Position numbers and translations under genes: made by a program. The notes below the pieces were generated by a model. The model ran no database searches. It was given only the letters and a program-made list of their open reading frames with translations, and was not told the DNA's origin. Below, piece by piece: positions 27,541 to 36,940 of a DNA stretch of 64,000 nt (positions are counted from its first letter, which is position 1; each line of letters begins with the position of its first letter). This DNA is from an uncultured Kordiimonas sp. GTDB lineage: Bacteria > Pseudomonadota > Alphaproteobacteria > Sphingomonadales > Kordiimonadaceae. The stretch spans positions 1,302,001-1,366,000 of the forward strand of contig CANNDZ010000001.1 of assembly GCA_947503575.1 (NCBI GenBank), read 5' to 3'.

Positions 27541-28263
27541 TTACTGGCCGTTGGGATAATATTCCGCGATATCTTCCAGCCGCTCGCGCTGTTTGATGAT
27601 GACATTGTTGGGATCAGGCAGTTCAATCAGGCCTTCCCGTTTGATTTTGGAAAACACACGGCTGACGGTTTCAACCGTGATGCCTAGATAGTCTGCAATG
27701 TCCACCCGTGTCATCGGCAAGTGCAACGTCTCGCGCGGTCCAAGCGCCGCTTTTTGCCGGTGTTCCATATGCAACAGAAAATACGCCAGTTTTTCGCGGG
27801 CATTTTTGCAGCCCAGTACAAAAACCTGATCAAGCGTGGTGGCGAGCACACGCCCGCCGATACGTCTTAAGCGATGTTCCAATTCGGGGTGGCGCTCCAT
27901 CAGGGCGTCAAGGTCCCGAATATGCCAGCGGCAGGCGTTCAGGCGGCTAAGCGCCTTGGCACTCACGCTCGCAATAGCGTCCGGCAACAGACCTGCAAAA
28001 TCACCCGGAAAAAGAAATGCCATAATCTGGCGCCGGCCGTCGCTGGACAGCCGCTCCAAAAGCCCGATGCCTGTGCTGATGTTATACACATAGTCGCTGG
28101 GGTCTTCTTCTTCAAAAAGATAGCCACCCGGTTTAATTTCAATGCGGGTTGCGATAGCGTCCAGCTCATAAATCGCTTTTTCATCAAGCGCAGAACACAG
28201 CCTGCTTTTGCGGGCCGGGCAACTGTGGCACAGAATTTTACCGTCGTGCGACACTGGACGCAT
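27541..28263 (-). CDS. fnr: FNR-type oxygen-sensing regulator (FnrL/Anr)
   Basis: 240 residues. Cluster ligands expected for a [4Fe-4S] FNR: C12, C15, C23 and C111. The effector domain, dimer helix and a winged helix follow, with VDIADYLGITVETVSRVFSKIKREGLI at about 190-216, containing the E-SR recognition pattern for TTGAT. It activates or represses genes when oxygen falls. The dyads at 13571, 31163, 53766 and others in the window are its likely targets. It stands alone, convergent with the unknown membrane-anchored gene. Confidence 0.92.
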   Translation of the reverse strand: MRPVSHDGKILCHSCPARKSRLCSALDEKAIYELDAIATRIEIKPGGYLFEEEDPSDYVYNISTGIGLLERLSSDGRRQIMAFLFPGDFAGLLPDAIASVSAKALSRLNACRWHIRDLDALMERHPELEHRLRRIGGRVLATTLDQVFVLGCKNAREKLAYFLLHMEHRQKAALGPRETLHLPMTRVDIADYLGITVETVSRVFSKIKREGLIELPDPNNVIIKQRERLEDIAEYYPNGQ

Positions 28264-28394
28264 GCCTCATTCTCCGAACGCGGGTTTAGTTGCAAACGGT
28301 ATCAGAAAAAAATTTAAACAGGAACATAGTTTCAGGGTGTGCTCCTGCACCGCCTCTTTGGCTTTATACCCGTAATCTTCCATCGCTGTTTTCC

Positions 28395-29120
28395 CTATAG
28401 CCCCAGCCCAACAATGGCAAAGCCGCACAGGGCAATTGTGCCGCCTGCAATGGCATGGGTATAGTGCTGCAGGGTTGCCGTCGGCATGAAGGTCAGGCCA
28501 CTGAAAACGGCCATCGCAATGCCGGTCATGGTGGCAACCGTGACCAGCACGAAGGTGCCCACAACCATCGTCATGCCGATTACCGAGGATGTTGCAGCCG
28601 GATACAGCATCAGCGGAATAAGCGGTTCGCAGGGGCCCAGCACAAAAATGATAAAAATCGACCAGGGAGCCAGCGCAAGTTTGCTGCCCGCTTTTTCAGG
28701 TGCGTCATGCACGTGCATGTGGTTGCCCCGGTGGCTGTGCGCGTGATCGTGGGCGGTACCGTCTGCGTGCACATGATAGTGGCTGTGCTGTTTCTGGCGG
28801 TTGGCGCGCCGTATGCCCCACACAAGATACAGCAGTCCAAAAGACATAAGCGCCCACGCCGCCAGGTCGCCGCGCATGACTTCTATCACTTCCATGCTTT
28901 CAAGCGCGAAGCCCAGCGATAAGCCAATAAGGCCAAGTGCAATGGACCCAACCGAATGACCAAGTCCGCACCCAATGGTCACAAGCGCCATTTTGTGTGC
29001 TGTCCAGCCCCTTGCTTTGCCGAGAGCGACAAAAGGCAAATAGTGATCCGGGCCAATCAGCGTATGCAAAAACGCAATGGAGGCGGCTGTGGTGACAAGC
29101 ACCAACAGTTCTGGTGACAT
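28395..29120 (-). CDS. NicO/UreH-type metal exporter-like membrane protein
   Basis: 241 residues, six predicted helices. The first helix contains HTLIGPDHYLPF, the His/Asp motif of the NicO family (nickel/cobalt exporters), and the middle loop (about 115-140) is very rich in His (HSHYHVHADG, HDHAHSH), a typical metal-binding loop. GPCEPLIPLM on helix 4 is also conserved in the family. Probably exports or handles Ni, Co or a related metal; specificity cannot be told. The neighbours give no hint. Confidence 0.8.
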   Translation of the reverse strand: MSPELLVLVTTAASIAFLHTLIGPDHYLPFVALGKARGWTAHKMALVTIGCGLGHSVGSIALGLIGLSLGFALESMEVIEVMRGDLAAWALMSFGLLYLVWGIRRANRQKQHSHYHVHADGTAHDHAHSHRGNHMHVHDAPEKAGSKLALAPWSIFIIFVLGPCEPLIPLMLYPAATSSVIGMTMVVGTFVLVTVATMTGIAMAVFSGLTFMPTATLQHYTHAIAGGTIALCGFAIVGLGL

Positions 29121-29267
29121 TGTATTCCTTTGTTCGATCCCACCCAGATGGCAAGCACCCCTGGCCGCGTTTCATCTTACGGCGCATTGTGGGCAGTTAA
29201 AATCCGTTGATTAGCCTACCGCGCGGACCATGGCATGTGTCAACGGGTTTGTGGTTTTTGGCAGAGC

Positions 29268-30707
29268 TTAATCAAGGTTGGCGTTGGCTTCATCAAACAC
29301 AGTGATGGGGGCGACCTCTGCTGTGTTCACCATCATAGATTGGCGGCGGAAAAAGCGCAGGAAGCCGGAGCGTCCCATGCGCGATGCCCCCATGCCCGAC
29401 AGCTTGAACGAGTTTTTTTCGGCTTCATGCATCATGCCGGTCAAGGAGCCATCATTGATGCTGATGCCGCCAGCCTCTATTTGGCGGCCAACAGCAATGG
29501 CTTCTTCGGCAGTTGCGGCATATACCGCACCGCTCAGGCCGTAGTCGCTGTCGTTTGCCATGGCAATGGCTTCATCAACCGTGTCAAACGGGATAACAGG
29601 TAAAAGCGGGCCGAATGTTTCCTCGGTCATTATTTTCATGTCAGGTGTCAGACCGGTTATCACCGTGGGGCGGCACCAGTTGCCGCCGTGCTTTTCAATT
29701 TTACCGCCTGTGTGAATGGTTGCCCCTTTTGAGCGCGCATCTGCAATCTGGCCCTCGATGATGCTGGCCTGTTTGTCAAAGATGATCGGCCCAATGTGCC
29801 CGGAATGGATATTGGGCGCGTTGATGGTGACCTCACCAGCTTTCGCGACCAGTTTCTCCAGAAAGTCATCAAAAATCGGGCGGGCAACATAAATGCGCTC
29901 TATCGACTGGCAGGCCTGGCCGGTGTTCAGCACCGATGCCCGCAGCAGCGATGTGCTGGCGCGGTCCACGTCTGCGCTTTCAAGCACAATCGCGGGGTCC
30001 TTGCCGCCAAGTTCAAGGCACGAGGGGATGAAGTTGCGCGCCGCTTGCTCGCCGACCTTCCGGCCCGTTGCCACGCTGCCGGTAAAACACACCATGTCCA
30101 CGTTATCAACCAGTGCAGCGCCGGTTGTCCCATCACCGTCGACGATAGCGAGCACATCCTTAAGCCCGTCAATGCCGGCAATGACGTCGCGCACGGGCGC
30201 TGCAAACCTGGGGGTTACTTCGCTGGGTTTGATGATAACGGCTGCGCCGGCCATCAGGGCGGGCAGGGCGTCTATGAACGACAGCGTCAGCGGGAAATTC
30301 CACGGGCTTATAACACCCACCAGCTTGTAAGGCCGGTAGCCCACCGAATATTCGATAAACGGCATTGCGCCTGCGCGGCCCGTGTCGTCGGTTAATTCGC
30401 TGGCGGCTTTCACCCATCGCTCGATTGCGCCGGGGATGCCATCTATTTCCATGGCAGAGATATAGCTGCGGCCTGTGTCATCCGTAAGCGCAGACAGAAT
30501 GTCTGCCTTGTTTGCGACGATGGCTTTTCCAAATGCCCGCAAAATATCTGCGCGGCCTTCAAACCCCTTGGCTTCCCAGGCCGGTTGCGCGGCCCGCAAA
30601 CCTTTGCAGGTGGCAGCCACATCGACCGGGCTTACGGGGTCAATCGTATAGTCTATTTCACCGCTGTGGGGGTTTCTGACCGGTAAACTCTTATCAGGCA
30701 GGCTCAT
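29268..30707 (-). CDS. NAD(P)-dependent aldehyde dehydrogenase
   Basis: 479 residues, usual length. Active-site residues present: Asn137 in ISPWNFPL, Glu232 in LELGGKDP, Cys266 in NTGQACQSIE; FTGSVATGRK is the coenzyme loop. Oxidises an aldehyde to the acid in the cytoplasm. It is downstream of a DUF1330 gene in a two-gene operon whose upstream region has the shared 20-bp dyad and a perfect FNR box. Confidence 0.94.
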   Translation of the reverse strand: MSLPDKSLPVRNPHSGEIDYTIDPVSPVDVAATCKGLRAAQPAWEAKGFEGRADILRAFGKAIVANKADILSALTDDTGRSYISAMEIDGIPGAIERWVKAASELTDDTGRAGAMPFIEYSVGYRPYKLVGVISPWNFPLTLSFIDALPALMAGAAVIIKPSEVTPRFAAPVRDVIAGIDGLKDVLAIVDGDGTTGAALVDNVDMVCFTGSVATGRKVGEQAARNFIPSCLELGGKDPAIVLESADVDRASTSLLRASVLNTGQACQSIERIYVARPIFDDFLEKLVAKAGEVTINAPNIHSGHIGPIIFDKQASIIEGQIADARSKGATIHTGGKIEKHGGNWCRPTVITGLTPDMKIMTEETFGPLLPVIPFDTVDEAIAMANDSDYGLSGAVYAATAEEAIAVGRQIEAGGISINDGSLTGMMHEAEKNSFKLSGMGASRMGRSGFLRFFRRQSMMVNTAEVAPITVFDEANANLD

Positions 30708-30740
30708 GACGTATCTCCGAAAGGGGACCTAAGTGGTAGG

Positions 30741-31037
30741 CTAGTCCAGCGCTTCAACAAGGCGCACCCGGACAGTTGAATTGCCTTCCCGCAGCTTCTT
30801 TGCCTCGGCGTATTCTGGTGAATGCCAGAAGGTTTTTGCAGCCTCAAACGAAGGCCATTTTGATATAACAACTTTGGTCTCGTCAGGCCAGTCCCCTTCC
30901 AGACATTCGCTGACCCGCGCACCGCGCGCGACATACTCTCCGCCAAACTGTGTTACCAGTTCGGCTGCGCGCTCGCCGTATGCCCTAAAGCTTTGCATAT
31001 CTTGAATTTCTGCGAGTATGATCATGTAGGCTGCCAT
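30741..31037 (-). CDS. DUF1330 family protein
   Basis: 98 residues from the ATG at 31037, which has AAGGAG nine bases before it. A ferredoxin-like alpha/beta barrel of the DUF1330 family: AYMIILAEIQDMQSFRAYGERAAELVTQFGGEYVARG and VVISKWPSFEAAKTFWHSPEYAEAKKLREG. The family has no firm function but is often beside catabolic dehydrogenases. First gene of the ALDH operon. Confidence 0.87.
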   Translation of the reverse strand: MAAYMIILAEIQDMQSFRAYGERAAELVTQFGGEYVARGARVSECLEGDWPDETKVVISKWPSFEAAKTFWHSPEYAEAKKLREGNSTVRVRLVEALD

Positions 31038-31125
31038 GCTGGTTAACTCCTTCTGGGTGCCCTGCAACAGGGCGTGCTACAAGGGTGTTACTGTCTTTGG
31101 GTGATGATTTGCCAGCACCTTCGAA

Positions 31126-31145
31126 ATGATATATCAATATATCTG
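31126..31145. promoter_or_regulatory. 20-bp dyad, site 4 of 10
   Basis: ATGATATA-TCAA-TATATCTG with the perfect core GATATAT-CA-ATATATC. Arm agreement with the TTGTTATA form is 11 of 16. Between the DUF1330/ALDH operon and the GntR gene; centre 34 bases from the FNR box. Confidence 0.5.
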
Positions 31146-31162
31146 GCTTGATCACAGGGGCG

Positions 31163-31176
31163 TTGATCAATATCAA
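31163..31176. promoter_or_regulatory. Consensus FNR box
   Basis: TTGAT-CAAT-ATCAA is identical to the FNR consensus. It lies between the DUF1330/ALDH operon and the GntR gene, 86 bases before the GntR start. Confidence 0.8.
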
Positions 31177-31262
31177 TGGTTTGAAACAGGGTGCTTTGCC
31201 GCCATTTTTGTGACTGGGAACGTCAAAATTGTGGCTCAAGGGCAGGAAGCTCAGGGGATAAA

Positions 31263-32075
31263 ATGAGTAAAAACAGAAATGGCGGCGTTGTGTTTTCCGC
31301 AACTGAACGGGTAAACGAAAACCTGCCAACACCCTTGTATCACCAGATATATGTGCTGCTTCGTGAAAAAGTCGTGTCGGGTGATTACCCCGAAGGCACG
31401 CTTATCCCCAGCGAGCATGAACTGGAAAAGATTTTCAACGTGTCCCGGATTACGGCCAAGCGCGCGCTAGATGAACTGGCGGCGGATGGTTTGGTGGCGC
31501 GTCAGCGCGGGCGCGGGACGGTGGTTACCTTTTCAGCGCCGGTACCCTCAAAAAGCGCTGAGTCCATGGATGGTTTGATGGAAAACCTGTTGACCATTGT
31601 GTTGGAAACCCAGGTAACAATCCACGAGTTTGACTATGTTGCCGCCCCTCCACGAGCGGCCGATGCGCTTGAGGTCGCGCCGGGCACTAAAGTCCAGCGG
31701 GCAATCCGGGTGCGTCACAAGGACGACACGCCATTTTCGTATGTTGAGACATACGTGCCCGAGGAAATAGGTCGATCTTTCAAACGCGAGGAAATGGAAA
31801 ACCAGCCATTGTTGGCTTTGCTGGAACGGGCGGGGGTGAATATTTCCCGCGCGCGTCAGTCTATGACCGCAACGCTTGCAGATGGCAAAACAGCATCCAT
31901 GTTAAGCGTCAATGTGGGTAGCCCGCTTTTGAAAGTGACGCGCGTTGTGTTTGACAGCGACGACCGGCCCGTAGAGTTTATTACCGTCTTATACCGGCCT
32001 GACCTGTACCAGATGAACATGACCCTTTCCCGCGTTGAAGGGGAAGAGTCGAACTTCTGGAAAACTGAACATTGA
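31263..32075 (+). CDS. GntR-family regulator, HutC/UTRA type
   Basis: 270 residues from the ATG at 31263 (GGGGATAAA before it). N-terminal winged helix (about 25-95: LYHQIYVLLREKVVSGDYPEGTLIPSEHELEKIFNVSRITAKRALDELAADGLVARQRGRGTVV) and a C-terminal UTRA ligand domain (about 115-260). HutC-type regulators sense small organic ligands, often pathway intermediates. It is the only one-component catabolic regulator in the window and has a shared dyad in its own upstream region, so it is one candidate for the protein binding the dyads, though the dyad does not look like a typical GntR operator. Confidence 0.9.
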   Translation: MSKNRNGGVVFSATERVNENLPTPLYHQIYVLLREKVVSGDYPEGTLIPSEHELEKIFNVSRITAKRALDELAADGLVARQRGRGTVVTFSAPVPSKSAESMDGLMENLLTIVLETQVTIHEFDYVAAPPRAADALEVAPGTKVQRAIRVRHKDDTPFSYVETYVPEEIGRSFKREEMENQPLLALLERAGVNISRARQSMTATLADGKTASMLSVNVGSPLLKVTRVVFDSDDRPVEFITVLYRPDLYQMNMTLSRVEGEESNFWKTEH

Positions 32076-32114
32076 TATGGTGCGCCGGCTTGGCGCACCA
32101 TCGTATTTTAGTCT

Positions 32115-32321
32115 TTAAAATCTGGCCGTCACTTCAAGGCGAACTGTGCGGGGTTCGCCGGGGAAGTGGCCCGTGCGCGAGATAAACCCACTTTCAGCAT
32201 CCAAGAGCCAGTCAATTTCATGAGATACGGTTGCAAGTGTGCCGGTAATCAGCACAAAACTGAGCAGGATGGATAATTTCAGGCCTACCCACCTGTGGAG
32301 GTCTAACCATACACGTTTCAT
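32115..32321 (-). pseudogene. PepSY-TM / TonB-receptor fusion remnant
   Basis: 68 residues. The first 42 (MKRVWLDLHRWVGLKL...SHEIDWLLD) are the typical start of a PepSY-associated TM protein with one helix. The remaining residues (GHFPGEPRTVRLEVTARF) read as the last strand and terminal Phe of a TonB receptor. The simplest reading is an in-frame deletion that joined the beginning of a PepSY gene to the end of a downstream receptor gene. It follows the methyltransferase-like gene by 6 bases under a Fur-type box, as expected for a former iron-uptake operon. Confidence 0.7.
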
Positions 32322-32327
32322 AAACTG

Positions 32328-33029
32328 TTACCGGGATCCGCGAGAAAGTTTTGGGAAAACACGACCCGTTGAAGCCTTGTAGCTGTCATAGCTTTCGCCA
32401 AAGGTCTCTCGCATCATTGCTTCTTCTTTTGGGATGCGGGTTACATACATAAGCAGGAATACCGGCACGACCAAAGCACCCGCGATCCAATTCTGGATCA
32501 GCAGCGGCTGGGCCAACACAGATATCCAAATGGCGGCATACATGGGGTGACGCATACGGGCGTAAACACCGCCAGTTACAAGGCCGTGATCTTCCCGAAT
32601 TTCCAGGCCAGGGCTCCAGTTTTTGCCTAGGTCCGCATGTGACCGCCAAAACAGCCAAAGCATCGGCACCTGAGCGATAAGCCCCACCATCATTGCCCAA
32701 GATGGCAGACTGTAGTCTGCAAATGAAAAGACCCTGGTGGCCAGTTCGATATAGGGCAGCAGCCCCATGGCTATAAACATCGCAAACAGGACAGCGGTTT
32801 CGATGATGTCCTTTTTATCGTCAATAATTTCGTTGTTTTGATTCTGCTTGCTGTGAGGGATGCGAATAGCGGTCATACAGATTGCCGAAATGAACCATGC
32901 AATTTCGCCAAGTGATCCATGCCTCAGGCCGTATCCAGCCGCAAGAAGCACTGCAATACCAATCAGGTTCGGTAAAAAACTTCCGGTTTTCTTTAATATG
33001 GATTCCTGGGGCTGGGTTGTCTCTGACAT
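32328..33029 (-). CDS. ICMT-like membrane methyltransferase
   Basis: 233 residues with five to six helices. The C-terminal catalytic part has GVYARMRHPMYAA near residue 165-177 and EEAMMRETFGESYDSYKASTGRVFP at the end, the signature of isoprenylcysteine carboxyl methyltransferase / PEMT-like proteins that methylate small or lipid substrates with SAM in the membrane. Prokaryotic members have few proven substrates. First gene behind a Fur-like box and followed by the PepSY/receptor remnant. Confidence 0.85.
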   Translation of the reverse strand: MSETTQPQESILKKTGSFLPNLIGIAVLLAAGYGLRHGSLGEIAWFISAICMTAIRIPHSKQNQNNEIIDDKKDIIETAVLFAMFIAMGLLPYIELATRVFSFADYSLPSWAMMVGLIAQVPMLWLFWRSHADLGKNWSPGLEIREDHGLVTGGVYARMRHPMYAAIWISVLAQPLLIQNWIAGALVVPVFLLMYVTRIPKEEAMMRETFGESYDSYKASTGRVFPKLSRGSR

Positions 33030-33138
33030 TGTATTTCCTTGTGTCCGCTACAAGCCCGATGCAAAACACCATAGCGATGAAAAGCACGCGGGGTTGGTGG
33101 GTATCCCTCTTGATACTTCAAAGAGAAAGCTTCTTATT

Positions 33139-33157
33139 AATACTAATAATCATTATT
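33139..33157. promoter_or_regulatory. Fur-type box
   Basis: AATACTAATAATCATTATT agrees with the 19-bp Fur consensus at 15 positions. It is 110 bases before the ICMT-like gene and points to former or present iron control of that operon. Confidence 0.65.
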
Positions 33158-33190
33158 AATATCAATATAAAACTAAAAAAAGCGAAACAT

Positions 33191-33218
33191 AAAAAAAGCC
33201 GGCTCGCAGGAGCCGGCT
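33191..33218 (-). terminator. Terminator of the second TonB receptor gene
   Basis: Perfect 9-bp stem AGCCGGCTC / GAGCCGGCT with a 4-nt loop, followed on the minus strand by a seven-base T-run. It lies about 140 bases after the receptor stop. Confidence 0.85.
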
Positions 33219-33359
33219 GATGAGTATGTGGTCGTTTTCGTTTCTCCGGGAGGAGTGTCCTAGGCGATAACTGCGCATTCAGTTTTGGTCGATCACGCCT
33301 GGACCATACTCAGAACAGAAACAGAGGGTGGCTTCGGGCCGATGCCCGAAGCCAATAGC

Positions 33360-35786
33360 TTAAAACGAGTAGTTAAAGCGGATGCCAAACTGCGTTTTGC
33401 GGCGGAAGGCAACATGGATGCTTTCCCGCGTGAAGTCGAAGAAGTTTGCACCAAAGGGCGGCGCCAGGCGGACATCTGCGCTGGTGTCGGCAATATTGTT
33501 GGCCGATGTTGGCGCATTTTCACCAAGCAGGTTGGTAATAAACGCTTCAACAGACACATCGTCTACCCGGAAACCGGTCCGGATGTTTACATCCAGCGCT
33601 GTTTGTGTTTCCGCGAGGTTGGTGTTGCTGTCAAAGAAACTGCCTGTAAAGAAAGTGTCCAGACGGGTGAACCAGACCGGATCATCCATGCCCATAAACT
33701 TGCCTTGAATTGGCTTTTCGTATGTCAGGTTTGCAGACCACGCCCACTTGGGGAAGCGAGGCGCGCGCTGGCCTTCCACATTGGCATCAGGACCAAACAC
33801 GTCGTTAAAGTCACCCGCGCCGCCATCTTCAGGGAAGCTCGCGATCTTGGCGTCAATATATGATACAGACCCCTGGAACGTCAGCTCTTCGCTAAGGTTA
33901 ACGGTGGTGTCCAGCTCAAAACCATAAATGTTGGTTGTGGCCCCATTGCCAGTAAAGGCAACTGTACGAACCGGGTTTGGCGCTGTTGGATCGGTTTCGG
34001 CAATGAAGTCGAAGCCAGAGAAGATCTGATCACTGCGTTTCATGTAGAACGCCGCCAGGTTCATAACGCCGCGCTTGTCGTTGAAATACTGTTTCCAACC
34101 GATCTCGAAGTTTTCCAGTTTTTCTTCATCAAACGTTGTGCTGATGCCGGGGTTCCGCTGCCTCAACTCTGCCAGTTGTTGTGCATCCAATTCTGCCACC
34201 TCGGCATTAAAACCACCTGGCAGGTTACCAACGCTATAGTTGGCATACAGGGTTGTTTCGTCGTTTGGCGTATAGTTCAAAACAACTTTTGGCAGGAATG
34301 TATTGAACGAGGCATTCCCGTTTGCAACAGCGGCATTTGAAATTTGGTCATTCTGGTACCGGCCTTCAAAAATGATCTCAAGATCATCATTGATCTGGTA
34401 ATCAAGAATGGCGAACACGCCTTTGGTTTCTGCGCCTGTTGCGTTTGCCGGGGCAATCACACCCGCGAACCAGAAATCCAGCAGGCCATCATAAAAGCCA
34501 CCGGTGGTCAGGATGTCGATATCCAGATAGTTACCACCAACTGTCCAGGTCAGCCTGTCATTCAGCGCTGTACCAGAAAGACGGGTTTCTATGCTTATAT
34601 CTTCCAGTTCCTGGGCGCCAGAGGTATTGAAGCCATAGGTGCCTGTGCTGTCAAAGTCACCGAAGAACAAATATTCTTCTTTATTATAGCCAAACAGCAC
34701 ATCCAGCGACATGCCATTGTCAAAATCGTAACTTGAATCGAGGCTACCCCGGAAGGCTTCGCGTTTCAGGCCAAAGCCGTCAAGATCATTGAGCGTCAGA
34801 CCCAGCGATGTGGCCTCTCCAAGGTTGGCAAGAGCCGCCAGAGCAAGGTTAAAGTCTTCCCGTGTCGTGTTGGCACCAAGTTCATCTTCTGTCGGAATTC
34901 GCAGCGTTCCCTGGAATGCGGTTTCTGTTGTGCCACCACCATCAAGCGGGAAGCCGCCAAAATTATGCTCTGCAAGGCCACCAATGCGCGCCACAGCGGC
35001 TGGGCCATCATCATCTTCATAATACAGGCCGCGTGCCTTGATACGGAAATTGTCATTGGGCTTAAACAGCAGCGTACCTGCAATAGACCATGTGCTTTCC
35101 CGGCCCAGTTCCTGGCTAGTATCGTTGGAATTGCGGTAATGCCCACCAACATAATCATAACTGGCGTTTATCCGGCCTGTCAGATTGTCGGTGATCGCGC
35201 CTTCCATGCCAAACTGGCCCCGGTATTCGTCGCGTGTCGCGGCAACGCCGGTCATGTTGAAGGCCAGCTCCTCGCCTGGGTCTTTAGTAATATAGTTGAT
35301 CGCACCGGCAAACGTGTTCCGGCCAAATAGCGCCGATTGCGGCCCTTTGATAATCTCTACGCGTTCCAGTTCCTGAACGCCGATACCCTGAATGCCGCCA
35401 GACACATAAATGCCATCAATAAAAATGGCCGCTGTCCGTAACAATGGGTCACTGTTGTCAACGGTAATACCACGGAAACGAGGCGATGTTGCTATCCGCG
35501 CATTCCGGTCATTAAACCCCTCGATGAACAGGCCCGGGGTTGCCCGCGCAACGTCCAGAATGTTGTTAAAGCCCGCATCAAACAATTGCTGGTTGCTGAA
35601 AGCAGAAATTGCAATTGGCGTATCTTGCAGGCTTTGTTCGCGCTTGCGCGCTGTAATCGTGATTTCGTCAATGGCAAAACCGTCGTCAGCGGCAGCATCC
35701 TGTGCTGTCACCGCTGTTGAAATACTTGGGACCGCAAGCACCATGCTCATCGCTGCAGACGCCAAGAGTTTCTGTTTGTGGATCAT
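33360..35786 (-). CDS. TonB-dependent outer-membrane receptor
   Basis: 808 residues. Signal peptide to about residue 28 (STAVTAQ), TonB-box-like IDEITITARKREQSLQDTPIAI, plug motif ERVEIIKGPQSALFGRNTFAGAINYITKDPGE near 130-160, and a barrel ending FGIRFNYSF. Same receptor group as the one at 4841-7387 but with a clearly different barrel, so probably a different ligand. A 20-bp dyad lies 121 bases before the start. Confidence 0.93.
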   Translation of the reverse strand: MIHKQKLLASAAMSMVLAVPSISTAVTAQDAAADDGFAIDEITITARKREQSLQDTPIAISAFSNQQLFDAGFNNILDVARATPGLFIEGFNDRNARIATSPRFRGITVDNSDPLLRTAAIFIDGIYVSGGIQGIGVQELERVEIIKGPQSALFGRNTFAGAINYITKDPGEELAFNMTGVAATRDEYRGQFGMEGAITDNLTGRINASYDYVGGHYRNSNDTSQELGRESTWSIAGTLLFKPNDNFRIKARGLYYEDDDGPAAVARIGGLAEHNFGGFPLDGGGTTETAFQGTLRIPTEDELGANTTREDFNLALAALANLGEATSLGLTLNDLDGFGLKREAFRGSLDSSYDFDNGMSLDVLFGYNKEEYLFFGDFDSTGTYGFNTSGAQELEDISIETRLSGTALNDRLTWTVGGNYLDIDILTTGGFYDGLLDFWFAGVIAPANATGAETKGVFAILDYQINDDLEIIFEGRYQNDQISNAAVANGNASFNTFLPKVVLNYTPNDETTLYANYSVGNLPGGFNAEVAELDAQQLAELRQRNPGISTTFDEEKLENFEIGWKQYFNDKRGVMNLAAFYMKRSDQIFSGFDFIAETDPTAPNPVRTVAFTGNGATTNIYGFELDTTVNLSEELTFQGSVSYIDAKIASFPEDGGAGDFNDVFGPDANVEGQRAPRFPKWAWSANLTYEKPIQGKFMGMDDPVWFTRLDTFFTGSFFDSNTNLAETQTALDVNIRTGFRVDDVSVEAFITNLLGENAPTSANNIADTSADVRLAPPFGANFFDFTRESIHVAFRRKTQFGIRFNYSF

Positions 35787-35906
35787 GTCCTTCCCCTCCG
35801 TTAAGGAACTGTCGATACGAATACTCCCCGGCCGAATGTTTTAAGGCACTTTTGCGCAATAAGATTGCGCACACGCCGACATTTCAGCACTAATTAATTT
35901 GTACTA

Positions 35907-35926
35907 TTGATATAATACTATGTCAA
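35907..35926. promoter_or_regulatory. 20-bp dyad, site 5 of 10
   Basis: TTGATATA-ATAC-TATGTCAA, 13 of 16 arm positions agree with TTGTTATA-N4-TATAACAA. Upstream of the second TonB receptor. Confidence 0.5.
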
Positions 35927-36074
35927 TTAAAACGCCCCAAATTCCTGCGGCTGATGCGCTGTCGCCGGATGCTGTGATGAAAAAAGCACATGGAGCCTAT
36001 GCATTGGGTGTAAATCATTGTGCATCAATGGCTTTGCACCAGCGTTGGCAGGGCCGTTTGCCTGCGTCTGGCCG

Positions 36075-36890
36075 TTAACCATGGTCCTTAAGTATCTTGA
36101 GCGCGACCTCAAGGCATTGGCTGTAGTCATTGCCGCGATATGTTTTTTGAGTTTTTGGCAGGTGATCCATGCATGTGAACAAAGGGTCCTGAGGGGACGA
36201 CATAACCAACAGGTTATCCGTGGGCAGTAACCCATCTGCTACCGGATCAAATGCAAAGGCTGCATTATAAGGGCCGATGTAATTGTTGCCTGCCAGCAGC
36301 AGGTCATTCACCATTGCCTGGCATTTCTCTGCTGAATATGCCGGCACATCAATGCGGGAGGTATCATCCTGTCTGTACCACGGAAAAAATTCGGCCTGTT
36401 GCATGAACCGCTGCCACAGCCAGGTCATATGGCTGCCGTCTGCTTTGGGAACAATTGGCGGGCAATAGTTTGCCAGCAAATCGTCCCGCTCCGGCCCGCG
36501 GAAAACCGACAGACCATGCGCTACCGCAAATGTGACGCGGTCCGGGTACAGGGCCGCTGTGGCTGTTGCAATACTGGCACCTGTATGAAAGCCATAAATA
36601 CACGCTCGGTCCAGACCAATGGCATCAAAAAATTCAACCAATGCTGCGGCATAGGCGGCCATGGCTGGTATCTCGTCGGGCAGTGGGTCTGACATGCCGT
36701 TGCCGGGGTTGTCCGGCGCGATAACCGTGAAATCGCGCGCCAGCGTGTCGATCAGGTCCGCATATTCCGCCGATGTGCGCGGGGACTGATGCAACAGTAG
36801 CAGCACCGGCCCTTCTGCTGCCGGGCCAGGCCCCGCAATGCGGTAATGAATTTGGCCAAAGCTTACATCAGCATATCGGCGTTTGTGCAT
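36075..36890 (-). CDS. Alpha/beta hydrolase-fold protein with GFHTG elbow
   Basis: 271 residues. The fold is recognisable: LLLHQSPRTS oxyanion region, APDNPGNGMSD, and YGFHTGAS where the nucleophile elbow G-x-S-x-G should be. The central residue is His102, not Ser. A second protein of this kind occurs at 57307-58095 with the same elbow, so this is a subfamily feature, not a sequencing error. Function unknown; it may be a lyase or cofactor-free enzyme rather than an esterase. It faces the MDR reductase gene across a region with a perfect 14-bp palindrome. Confidence 0.8.
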   Translation of the reverse strand: MHKRRYADVSFGQIHYRIAGPGPAAEGPVLLLLHQSPRTSAEYADLIDTLARDFTVIAPDNPGNGMSDPLPDEIPAMAAYAAALVEFFDAIGLDRACIYGFHTGASIATATAALYPDRVTFAVAHGLSVFRGPERDDLLANYCPPIVPKADGSHMTWLWQRFMQQAEFFPWYRQDDTSRIDVPAYSAEKCQAMVNDLLLAGNNYIGPYNAAFAFDPVADGLLPTDNLLVMSSPQDPLFTCMDHLPKTQKTYRGNDYSQCLEVALKILKDHG

Positions 36891-36940
36891 GATTATCCCC
36901 TGCGCTCCGTTCAGAGTGGCGTGGCGGTGCGCCCGCGTGA

